NCBI RefSeq assembly: GCF_040395035.1
Contig: NZ_JBEBRB010000070.1
Location: 1-13,000, forward strand
Direction: 5' to 3'
Origin: Parapedobacter lycopersici_A
Lineage (GTDB): Bacteria > Bacteroidota > Bacteroidia > Sphingobacteriales > Sphingobacteriaceae
Length of the DNA: 13,000 nt
This document shows positions 6,735 to 12,613 of this stretch, piece by piece (the first letter of the stretch is position 1; each line of letters starts with the position of its first letter). Below the pieces are notes generated by a model. That model worked only from the letters and a program-made list of their open reading frames with translations, had not been told where the DNA came from and did no database searches. Made by a program: the position numbers and the translations under genes.

Positions 6735-6739
6735 CACTA

Positions 6740-6833
6740 GGTTTAGGTTTAAGTTCCCGATCCTCATGGGAACGCCATCTTCAAAGAAGATGTTATCCCG
6801 GCCACTCTTGTCCAAGAGTGGCCGGGTTTTTTT
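6740..6833 (+). ncRNA. Candidate small RNA of about 94 nt with three hairpins
   Basis: No protein gene on the plus strand ends near here, yet a strong Rho-independent terminator lies at 6797-6833. Ahead of it are two further perfect stems: GTTCCC/GGGAAC (6753-6758 with 6768-6773, nine-base loop) and CATCTTC/GAAGATG (6776-6782 with 6786-6792, AAA loop). With the promoter-like pair at 6704-6734 this gives a self-contained transcription unit without any reading frame of note. It does not resemble tRNA, the 4.5S RNA tip, tmRNA or 6S RNA as far as I can tell. The alternative is that it is the attenuator leader of the membrane-protein gene starting at 6956. The 5' end is an estimate. Confidence 0.55.
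6797..6833 (+). terminator. Strong Rho-independent terminator
   Basis: CCCGGCCACTCTTG (6797-6810) pairs perfectly with CAAGAGTGGCCGGG (6813-6826) and is followed by seven T's (6827-6833). It can only serve a plus-strand transcript, here the candidate small RNA. Confidence 0.9.
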
Positions 6834-6879
6834 AATGTGGCCGGTTTTTAAATAGGGCACAATTTTAAAAAAAGCGTGA

Positions 6880-6906
6880 TTGCTCCTGATTTTCTCCCTA
6901 TTTTAG
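6880..6906 (+). promoter_or_regulatory. Weak promoter for the membrane-protein gene
   Basis: TTG (6880-6882), a 16-base spacer and TATTTTAG (6899-6906). The -7 box has one mismatch and the spacer is short. A transcript would have a leader of roughly 40 bases before the ATG at 6956. Confidence 0.3.
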
Positions 6907-6955
6907 CCGTTAAGAACATTGAGAATCGTTACATTACCGAATAAAATATAAGGAT

Positions 6956-7747
6956 ATGCGGCGTGGTTTTTTAACTTTTGTATGTGTGGCCCTGCTGATT
7001 TGGGATGCTGTTGCACAGGATCAGGCGGACCGGGCTAAGTATGAGCTGATCCGGGAGACAATTAATTTTCTGGCAACGGACAAGGCAGTTTCACAGGATA
7101 CCAATTTCCGGATATCCTGCGAAACGTTGGATTACGCTTGTTTCAAGCAGCAATTATCCAGTCAGCCCATCGCCGGGATTGAGCGCTGGTACAACAGCTG
7201 GCGGTCTATGACTGCTACCGACGAGGCGGGATTGACCGCGTTGCGGAATCAAGTCTTTGCGGATATCTTCGACCGGCCGGGGAAAGGTTATCGAAAGCAA
7301 CTTGCCGGCTATGCAGCGTATGTCGCCCAGGTTGATCACCTGATTCACCCGCCTGCGGATGAAACACCAATGGAAGCGCCTGCCATGGATAGTATGGAAA
7401 CGCTATCCGATAGTGCTGCCGGTGTTTATGCCACCAATCCTGAGCAACCTGATGAAAACAATAATTCCGAAAAACAGCATACCATGATTGTATACCTCGC
7501 ACTCGGCATCGGCCTTTTCGCATGTATTCTGGCCGCCCTTCCCCTGTTTAGGAAAAGGGAGCCACAGGCTGATCTTGATGGATTGCCTGAACGGCTGGAT
7601 GAACTGGCATTACGGATGAAGCGCCTGGAGCGCCACGCCGCGGATGCGCAGGTTAATGACGCTATCGCCAGTTTGACAACCATTATGGAATCGGTGGAAA
7701 AACGGGTAGTGGCATTGGAAAACCGCCGGGATTCCGATCGGGATTAA
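6956..7747 (+). CDS. Single-pass membrane protein with periplasmic and coiled-coil parts, unknown function
   Basis: A 263-residue protein that I do not recognise. It has a cleavable signal peptide (Arg2-Arg3, hydrophobic 5-16, likely cut after AVA at 20). A helical periplasmic region follows at about 21-135, with two cysteines (55 and 62) that could form a disulfide and a tryptophan pair near 78-82. Then comes a low-complexity Pro/Glu/Ser/Asn linker (132-173), one transmembrane helix (about 177-198, ending FRKRE so the C-terminus is inside), and a cytoplasmic coiled coil at about 208-258 with heptad-like Leu spacing. The layout suits a protein that couples an envelope signal or partner to a cytoplasmic oligomer. 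It stands alone, preceded by the small RNA terminator and followed 101 bases later by the AraC gene. Confidence 0.8.
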   Translation: MRRGFLTFVCVALLIWDAVAQDQADRAKYELIRETINFLATDKAVSQDTNFRISCETLDYACFKQQLSSQPIAGIERWYNSWRSMTATDEAGLTALRNQVFADIFDRPGKGYRKQLAGYAAYVAQVDHLIHPPADETPMEAPAMDSMETLSDSAAGVYATNPEQPDENNNSEKQHTMIVYLALGIGLFACILAALPLFRKREPQADLDGLPERLDELALRMKRLERHAADAQVNDAIASLTTIMESVEKRVVALENRRDSDRD

Positions 7748-7810
7748 GGTGTATGTGACGTGGCTACCCCCGGCTGGGTTTGTGCACATTGCCCATGTTA
7801 GCCGCTGGAA

Positions 7811-7831
7811 TACCGATCGTTCCCATCGGTA
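7811..7831. promoter_or_regulatory. Inverted repeat directly ahead of the AraC gene (possible operator)
   Basis: TACCGAT (7811-7817) and ATCGGTA (7825-7831) form a perfect 7-base inverted repeat with a seven-base centre, ending 17 bases before the ATG at 7849. No T-run follows directly, so an operator or a hairpin near the ribosome site is more likely than a terminator. The rest of this 101-base gap shows no clear promoter. Confidence 0.35.
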
Positions 7832-7848
7832 AGGCAATTTTTCACTAA

Positions 7849-8943
7849 ATGGAGTTCAATTTCATCGTTATCACGCTGATTGCCGGAGGACTGGTTTTAT
7901 TGTCCTTCCTCAATCTAAGTAATGCCGTTCAGGTAAACCAGAAAGCCAACCGCTATTTCGGAATTTTTGTGCTGCTTTGGGCAACATTCTGGCTGGATGA
8001 AATGATCATTCCCAAATCAATGGAAAACACCAGCTACCTCATTACGATCACCAGATTTTTTCAATTTTTGACTCCGCCGACCTTTTATTTAAGTGTCGTT
8101 TTCTATACCAATCCAACTTACCGGTACATCAAAAAGGACCTGCTTTATCTCATCGTACCCCTGCTATTTCTGATTCTTTTATTATCCCGGTCATTGCTCA
8201 ATGAAAGCCGCTTCCACCTGCTGTATATCATCCTGTTCCTCGGGCATGCACTAGGATACACCGTAGCAGCCTATCTGAAAATTCAAAGCCATCAGAAAAA
8301 TATCGAGCAATTTTCCTCAACGAAAGAATCCATTGATCTGAATTGGATCAAGTACATCATTTATGCATTTATTGCCTCTTCGGTATTGATTATTTTTTAC
8401 AATATCTTTACCATGGCGGCATCATTAAACAGCTATGTCAACTTATTTTTCCTGGGGGTCGTTTATTTTGTGGCCTTCCATGCAGTCCGGCAGCGGGAGA
8501 TCTATCCAAGCGGATTGGAAGGCCTGGAAAATACGGTAAATACAATACAAAATACCGAAGAGGTAAACCCACGGAACAAATTAGTAGCCGATGCGGATGT
8601 GCAACGTATAAAAGAACAGCTGTTGGCCCTGATGCAAGATGAGCAGCCCTATATGGAAAGCGAGCTCAATCTGCTCCGCCTCGCCGAAAAGCTGAACGTT
8701 TCAGGCCATCAGCTGTCCTATGTGATCAACAACGGGATTGGTGAAAATTTCTTCCTTTTCATAAATAAATACCGGGTTAAAAAAGCAGAAGAGCTACTGT
8801 TAGATCCGAAATACGATCACCTAACCATACTCGCAATCGGTTACGCGTCGGGGTTCAATTCCAAAACCGCTTTTAATACCACATTCAAAAAAATGACTTC
8901 TTATACGCCTACCGAATACCGTAAAATACGTTCCAATGGATAA
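7849..8943 (+). CDS. AraC-family transcriptional regulator with multi-pass membrane N-terminus
   Basis: A 364-residue regulator. The first 215 or so residues contain about six hydrophobic helices (roughly 5-25, 35-50, 70-86, 99-117, 123-142, 167-190 and 196-213), so the sensor part sits in the inner membrane. After a linker, residues about 265-360 form the AraC/XylS double helix-turn-helix domain. It has the first HTH around LNLLRLAEKLNVSGHQLSYVIN, the connecting FFLFINKYRVKKAEELL helix, and the family signature AIGYASGFNSKTAFNTTFKKMTSYTPTEYR near 329-358. This architecture is common in Bacteroidota and probably responds to a membrane or envelope signal that is not known. The likely target is the dehydrogenase gene 124 bases downstream. 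Its coding sequence appears more AT-rich than the flanking genes. Confidence 0.93.
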   Translation: MEFNFIVITLIAGGLVLLSFLNLSNAVQVNQKANRYFGIFVLLWATFWLDEMIIPKSMENTSYLITITRFFQFLTPPTFYLSVVFYTNPTYRYIKKDLLYLIVPLLFLILLLSRSLLNESRFHLLYIILFLGHALGYTVAAYLKIQSHQKNIEQFSSTKESIDLNWIKYIIYAFIASSVLIIFYNIFTMAASLNSYVNLFFLGVVYFVAFHAVRQREIYPSGLEGLENTVNTIQNTEEVNPRNKLVADADVQRIKEQLLALMQDEQPYMESELNLLRLAEKLNVSGHQLSYVINNGIGENFFLFINKYRVKKAEELLLDPKYDHLTILAIGYASGFNSKTAFNTTFKKMTSYTPTEYRKIRSNG

Positions 8944-8984
8944 TCAAGAACGTTTAACATGTTTGTTATTAATGGATTGCTTCT

Positions 8985-9025
8985 AAATCCGATTTGTTGT
9001 TCGGGTAGATAAATCCGAACATTCC
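8985..9025 (+). repeat. Direct repeats ahead of the dehydrogenase promoter (possible AraC sites)
   Basis: AAATCCGA occurs at 8985-8992 and again at 9011-9018. Each copy is followed, after seven and three bases respectively, by a TTCGGGTA / TTCCGGTA partner, making two imperfect tandem half-site pairs. The second copy ends about where the -33 element of the promoter at 9042 should be, and no TTG is present there. An inverted pair GTTCGG (8999-9004) / CCGAAC (9015-9020) overlaps them. AraC proteins usually bind tandem sites next to promoters with poor -33 boxes. Confidence 0.4.
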
Positions 9026-9041
9026 GGTATCCCTTCCTTGC

Positions 9042-9049
9042 TAATTTTG
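9042..9049 (+). promoter_or_regulatory. -7 promoter element for the dehydrogenase gene
   Basis: TAATTTTG matches TAnnTTTG exactly and lies 18 bases before the ATG at 9068. The -33 position lacks TTG, as expected for a promoter that needs an activator. Confidence 0.45.
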
Positions 9050-9067
9050 CAGTGAAAATTCACATAA

Positions 9068-9883
9068 ATGGAAGAAACATATGCCGTTATCACAGGAGCC
9101 AGCCAAGGACTTGGAAAGTCATTTGCCTACGAATTAGCCAAACGGAAAATGAGCCTGATATTAATCAGCCTGCCGGATCAGGGGTTGCCGGCGATATGTG
9201 CGGATCTGCAGCATCGGTTTGGCGTCAAAGCCCATGCCTGCGAAATAGATTTAAGTAAAAAGGAAAGCATACTTTCCGTAGCTGAATGGATCAACAGCCT
9301 GTTTGATGTGTATATGCTGATCAATAATGCCGGCGTTGGCGGCACTAAAAAATTTGAAGACGCTTCCTTCGGCTATATCGACAACATCATTCAGCTCAAT
9401 GTACGGGCAACTGCGCTGCTGACACACCAGTTGCTTCCGAATCTACAAAAGAGAACAAAAGCCTATATCCTGAATGTGTCGAGTCTGGCCGCATTTTCAC
9501 CCATCGGGTATAAAACAGTATATCCCGCATCCAAAGCATTTGTCCATTCATTCTCCAGGGGTCTGTATCAGGAGTTAAAAAACACCAATGTCTTTGTCAG
9601 CGTGGTAAACCCCGGCCCCATGAAAACCAACGAAGACAGTACCCGGAGGATCGAAGCGCAGGGTTTTTTTGCCAGAATAACGTCACTAAACCCCGATAAG
9701 GTTGCACAGTATTGTATCCGGCAACTGGAGAAAAGGGATACCGTAATTATGGTAAATCATTTCAGCTGGTTATTCCTGAGTCTGTTGCCCATTTGGGTAA
9801 AACTACCCATGCTGACCAACAAAATAAGAAAGGAACTAACGCCACACGGAAAAACAACAGCTGGGGTGAAACGGGCAGGTTAG
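9068..9883 (+). CDS. Short-chain dehydrogenase/reductase (classical SDR)
   Basis: A 271-residue NAD(P)-dependent oxidoreductase with all classical SDR landmarks: the nucleotide-binding TGASQGLG at 9-16, NNAG at 86-89, Asn111, Ser138/Ser139 in NVSS, catalytic Tyr152 and Lys156 (YPASK), and the NPGP segment at 181-184. The aspartate usually found at the end of the second beta strand is not evident, so the preference for NADP or NAD is open. The C-terminus (229-252) is hydrophobic, ending in a KLPMLTNKI segment like that of membrane-associated 17-beta-HSD/KAR-like SDRs; loose attachment to the inner membrane is possible. The substrate is unknown. The gene follows the AraC regulator on the same strand, with direct repeats and a -7 box between them, so regulation by that protein is the simplest reading. 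Confidence 0.95.
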   Translation: MEETYAVITGASQGLGKSFAYELAKRKMSLILISLPDQGLPAICADLQHRFGVKAHACEIDLSKKESILSVAEWINSLFDVYMLINNAGVGGTKKFEDASFGYIDNIIQLNVRATALLTHQLLPNLQKRTKAYILNVSSLAAFSPIGYKTVYPASKAFVHSFSRGLYQELKNTNVFVSVVNPGPMKTNEDSTRRIEAQGFFARITSLNPDKVAQYCIRQLEKRDTVIMVNHFSWLFLSLLPIWVKLPMLTNKIRKELTPHGKTTAGVKRAG

Positions 9884-9917
9884 CCGGACGAGTGGAAAGT
9901 AAGTTTCAGTAGCCGGC

Positions 9918-9948
9918 TTGTTTCTTTATCAATGTGATGGTATCTTAG
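9918..9948 (+). promoter_or_regulatory. Promoter ahead of the mini-lipopeptide/methyltransferase region
   Basis: TTG (9918-9920), a 20-base spacer and TATCTTAG (9941-9948), one mismatch from TAnnTTTG. It ends five bases before the mini-ORF ATG at 9954 and would also serve the methyltransferase at 10073 with a leader of about 120 bases. Confidence 0.4.
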
Positions 9949-9953
9949 CTGCG

Positions 9954-10034
9954 ATGCCAAAGCGTTGCGAAGACCTGTTACTGTTGGCCGCCGCGGCAGT
10001 TTTGTTATCGTGCTTATTGATTGGCTGCGCCTGA
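9954..10034 (+). CDS. Possible 26-residue lipopeptide or small membrane protein
   Basis: ATG at 9954 opens a 26-codon frame ending TGA 10032-10034. The peptide reads like a bare signal sequence: Lys3-Arg4, then an Ala/Leu-rich hydrophobic stretch, and a final LIGC-Ala, a textbook lipobox with the cysteine one residue from the end. A real product would be a lipidated mini-peptide or a one-helix membrane protein. It sits directly behind a promoter-like pair and 38 bases ahead of the methyltransferase. Other explanations are a regulatory upstream ORF or chance. Too short to judge by composition. Confidence 0.3.
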   Translation: MPKRCEDLLLLAAAAVLLSCLLIGCA

Positions 10035-10072
10035 TTCATGGGAAGCGTGACATCAGCTGAAGGAGAAATAAC

Positions 10073-10873
10073 ATGCCCTGGGACCCGACTACATACAATC
10101 AGTTTAAAGACATTCGCCTAAGGCCGTTTTTGGACCTGATGAGCCTAATTTCAGGGGTGCATCTGGGAAATGGCAATGGCTTGGACATCGGGTGCGGAAC
10201 GGGAGAACAGACGGCAATACTTGCAGATAAATTTAGGGTGGCCGATTTTCTCGGCATTGATTCTTCTGTAGAAATGCTCGCCGGATCGGGGCAGTTTGTG
10301 AAGGAAAACCTGCATTTTGAATTGACTGCCATGGAGCCGTTTATCCGTTCGTCAGCCGCCACGTGGGACTTAATTTTCAGCAATGCAGCCCTCCAATGGT
10401 CCAATGACCACCGGACATTGTTTCCGGAACTGATTGCCAAGCTGAATCCGGGCGGGCAGTTTGCCGTGCAGATGCCCTTTCAAACGGAAAACAGCTTAAA
10501 TAGGATCCTGTTGGAAACGGCATCCGAAAAGCCGTTTGCGGATTGGCTGAATGGTTTCATCCAAAAGTCGCCGCTATTGCAATTGGATGAGTATGCACAG
10601 CTGATGTTCGATGGAGCGCTTACGGACTTGCATATTTCGCTGCGGGTTTATCCGATCATTGCAGCAAACGAAACGGATTTATATCAATTCATTTCCGGTT
10701 CTGCACTTATTCCCTATATGGAACGGCTGGATGCGGATCAGCAAAAACTGTTCAGGTCGGCGTTTATCAAAAGAATACAAGCTCAATTTGTTTCTTTTCC
10801 TGCAATTTATGCGTTCAAAAGGCTATTATTGTACGGCGTGAAGCGCAACCCCGGTGTCCGGCTAACCAGCTGA
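10073..10873 (+). CDS. tam: Trans-aconitate 2-methyltransferase-like SAM methyltransferase
   Basis: A 266-residue class I methyltransferase whose order of motifs follows E. coli Tam (252 residues). The opening MPWDPTTYNQFKDIRLRPF corresponds to Tam's WNPSLYLHF start; the SAM-binding motif I is LDIGCGTGEQT at 37-47, the acidic residue of motif II is in GIDSS at 61-65, and DLIFSNAALQW at 99-109 and LNPGGQFAVQMP at 124-135 are near-identical to Tam. Tam moves a methyl group from S-adenosylmethionine to the carboxylate of trans-aconitate, a by-product that inhibits the citric acid cycle; the same substrate here is inferred from similarity. It is cytoplasmic. Unusually for this window, a good Shine-Dalgarno site (AAGGAG, 10060-10065) lies seven bases before the ATG. 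The MaoC-like gene follows after 46 bases and may share its transcript. Confidence 0.85.
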   Translation: MPWDPTTYNQFKDIRLRPFLDLMSLISGVHLGNGNGLDIGCGTGEQTAILADKFRVADFLGIDSSVEMLAGSGQFVKENLHFELTAMEPFIRSSAATWDLIFSNAALQWSNDHRTLFPELIAKLNPGGQFAVQMPFQTENSLNRILLETASEKPFADWLNGFIQKSPLLQLDEYAQLMFDGALTDLHISLRVYPIIAANETDLYQFISGSALIPYMERLDADQQKLFRSAFIKRIQAQFVSFPAIYAFKRLLLYGVKRNPGVRLTS

Positions 10874-10919
10874 TCGGCACCGGCCGTGAATTTCCAGGTT
10901 ACACAACATAAAACAATGA

Positions 10920-11381
10920 ATGATGGTGGTCATAACTAATTTCGAAGAGTACAAATCATACGAAGGGAAAGTCGTTGGCGTTTCCAACTGGCACCGGATT
11001 GATCAGCAGCAAATCAACACGTTTGCCGATGCCACGCTGGACCATCAGTGGATACATGTGGATAAGGAACGCGCAAAGAACGAAGGGCCATTTAAGTCCA
11101 CAATTGCGCACGGCTACCTGACACTGGCGCTGATCCCCTACCTCTGGAAACAAATTGCGGATATCAGGAACGTAAAAATGGAAATTAACTACGGCATCGA
11201 AAACCTGAAGTTCGGACAGCCCGTACTGGTCGATAACGAGGTACAGCTACAGGCCAAGGTACAGTCAATCACCAACCTCCGGGGGACAGTGAAGGCCGTT
11301 ATTCAGGCCACCTTATTGATCAGGGACAATGCCAAACCGGCTTATGTCGGCGATGTGGTATTCCTTTACCATTTCAATTAA
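10920..11381 (+). CDS. MaoC-like hydratase (hot-dog fold)
   Basis: A 153-residue single-domain hot-dog-fold protein of the MaoC/NodN group. The hydratase signature is FADATLDHQWIHVD at 35-48, with Asp41 and His46 in the positions of the catalytic pair of (R)-specific enoyl-CoA hydratases, followed by the IAHGYLTLALI helix (62-72) that buries the acyl chain. NodN-like members have the same length and start (a VSNWHRIDQQQINTFA motif at 21-36). The expected reaction is addition of water to a trans-2-enoyl-CoA. The natural substrate is not known. ATG at 10920 is used; ATG 10923 or GTG 10926 would only trim one or two residues. Its 3' end meets the DinB-fold gene head-on across 39 bases. Confidence 0.9.
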   Translation: MMVVITNFEEYKSYEGKVVGVSNWHRIDQQQINTFADATLDHQWIHVDKERAKNEGPFKSTIAHGYLTLALIPYLWKQIADIRNVKMEINYGIENLKFGQPVLVDNEVQLQAKVQSITNLRGTVKAVIQATLLIRDNAKPAYVGDVVFLYHFN

Positions 11382-11420
11382 AGCACCACACGGAAGCCGG
11401 TTATCCGCTGTTATTGCCCC

Positions 11421-11945
11421 TCAGTATTTCAGTTGCTCGTCTACATCGTATTTCATGCCCGGATAATCCAATATCCTGCGCATCAATCCGATCTGGCCGC
11501 AGAGATAGTCTTCCCGGCCGATACACATGCCGATAAAGTTAAGCAGTGTTTCGGGGAAAAAGGAAATATTCATATGTAACGGTACCTCTTCTTTTAAGCG
11601 GGTGTCGGTGATCTTCAGCAATGCATCATATACAACCGGGGATATTTTATGGAAATTCGCTTTAAGTTCGCTTAGCGTGGGATATGTAACCTGCGTGTCC
11701 AATGCTTTGCCCTGGAAAAATAGATCGTCAAAGGGATCCTTTTCGTTAATACCCAGCACCCCGGCCAGGCCATAACGCGTGTTGACAAAATTACCCGCCA
11801 TCCAGGCTACGTGGTTGGTTCGGCCTTCAATTCTTTTTAGCGCATCTTCTTCCGATATACCGTCCAACGCGTTCATGAAAATCTGCGTGTGCATCCTGTA
11901 GGCAGGGATGATCATATTCAACTGTGCTGATCGTGACGTGTCCAT
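11421..11945 (-). CDS. DinB-fold protein with degenerate metal site
   Basis: A 174-residue four-helix-bundle protein of the DinB/YfiT-like superfamily. Many members bind a metal through one histidine in helix 2 and an H-x3-H pair in helix 4, and several are thiol-dependent transferases. The helix 2 histidine is kept (His45 in TNHVAWMAGNFVNTR). The fourth-helix segment GREDYLCGQIGLMRR at 143-157 lines up with the common 'HExYHxGQIGxLRR' but has Arg144 and Leu148 where the two histidines belong, with Cys149 next to it. The end (YPGMKYDV) is also typical. A nickel/zinc site of the normal kind can therefore hardly form. It stands alone, convergent with the MaoC-like gene and divergent from the DUF4260 gene across 288 bases. 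No signal peptide, so cytoplasmic. Confidence 0.78.
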   Translation of the reverse strand: MDTSRSAQLNMIIPAYRMHTQIFMNALDGISEEDALKRIEGRTNHVAWMAGNFVNTRYGLAGVLGINEKDPFDDLFFQGKALDTQVTYPTLSELKANFHKISPVVYDALLKITDTRLKEEVPLHMNISFFPETLLNFIGMCIGREDYLCGQIGLMRRILDYPGMKYDVDEQLKY

Positions 11946-12085
11946 GTTTTTTTAGTTAATGAATTAATCATGTTGTTTACACAGCCAAGTTAGCCGATAT
12001 TCTCCGGATTAGCCGGTGACAAACGCGACAATCAAAAGGGGCAAACAGGACAGTTGTGATCAGGTGCGTGGATGAATTCGGCGTA

Positions 12086-12117
12086 TTGGTAATAATTTCG
12101 GGAAAAGCCTACCTTTA
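12086..12117 (+). promoter_or_regulatory. Promoter for the DUF4260 gene
   Basis: TTG (12086-12088), a 21-base spacer and TACCTTTA (12110-12117), one mismatch from TAnnTTTG. The resulting leader of about 110 bases is GC-rich and can fold: CCCC (12150-12153) with GGGG (12169-12172), CCGA with TCGG inside it, and a palindrome GTGCCGGCAC at 12185-12194. The rest of the 288-base gap (11946-12085) shows no feature I can support. Confidence 0.4.
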
Positions 12118-12233
12118 CCCCGGACGAAAACCAGCCGGAAGAACCGGTGCCCCGACAAGCTATCGGCAGGGGTATTCCCGAGTGGTGCCGGCACGATGCA
12201 GGACATTGATATATTGAAAATCAGAAGTAGAAA

Positions 12234-12596
12234 ATGAACTATTTAGTAAAGTCGGAAGAGATCGCCCTGTTTTTTCTGTGCGTTTTCCTATTCAGCCTGT
12301 TGAATCTTTCCTGGTGGTGGTTTTTTGCGTTGCTGCTGGCACCTGATCTTGGCATGATAGGCTATGTTTTTGGTCCTAAAGTTGGCGCGTTTACCTACAA
12401 TCTGCTGCACCATCGCTTGGTTGCATCGGTGGTTGCCCTTTACGCGCTGGCCAGTGGAAACGTGTATTGGCAGTTGGCTGCCATTATCTTGTTTGCACAT
12501 ATATCGCTGGATCGGGCTTTGGGATACGGACTTAAGTTCAGTGATTCTTTCACCAATACGCATCTCGGTAGAATAGGGAAAGAAAAAAACAGCTGA
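12234..12596 (+). CDS. DUF4260 family membrane protein
   Basis: A 120-residue integral membrane protein matching DUF4260. It has about four hydrophobic segments (roughly 9-25, 26-38, 61-75 and 77-92). Family landmarks are the PDLGMIGYVFGPKVGAFTYNLLHH segment at about 37-60, the helix IILFAHISLDRALGYGLKFSDSF at 84-106, and a THLGRIGKE tail. The strongly conserved Asp, His-His and Asp-Arg residues near the membrane surfaces suggest an active or binding site, but no function has been established for the family. The length is normal. The ATG at 12234 is the natural start. It converges on the partial methyltransferase with only 17 bases between stops. Confidence 0.87.
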   Translation: MNYLVKSEEIALFFLCVFLFSLLNLSWWWFFALLLAPDLGMIGYVFGPKVGAFTYNLLHHRLVASVVALYALASGNVYWQLAAIILFAHISLDRALGYGLKFSDSFTNTHLGRIGKEKNS

Positions 12597-12613
12597 CGCG
12601 TTCCGTAACTGTG

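Noticed and set aside
6737..6751. Tandem GGTTTA units resembling a telomere-like repeat.
   Set aside because: Only two units occur, which is easily chance in AT-rich DNA; it is the 5' part of the candidate small RNA.
9878..9918. Two TAGCCGG copies and the AGCCGGCT palindrome behind the dehydrogenase gene, considered as a terminator.
   Set aside because: The stem is short and only an interrupted T-rich stretch follows. The evidence is too weak to call.
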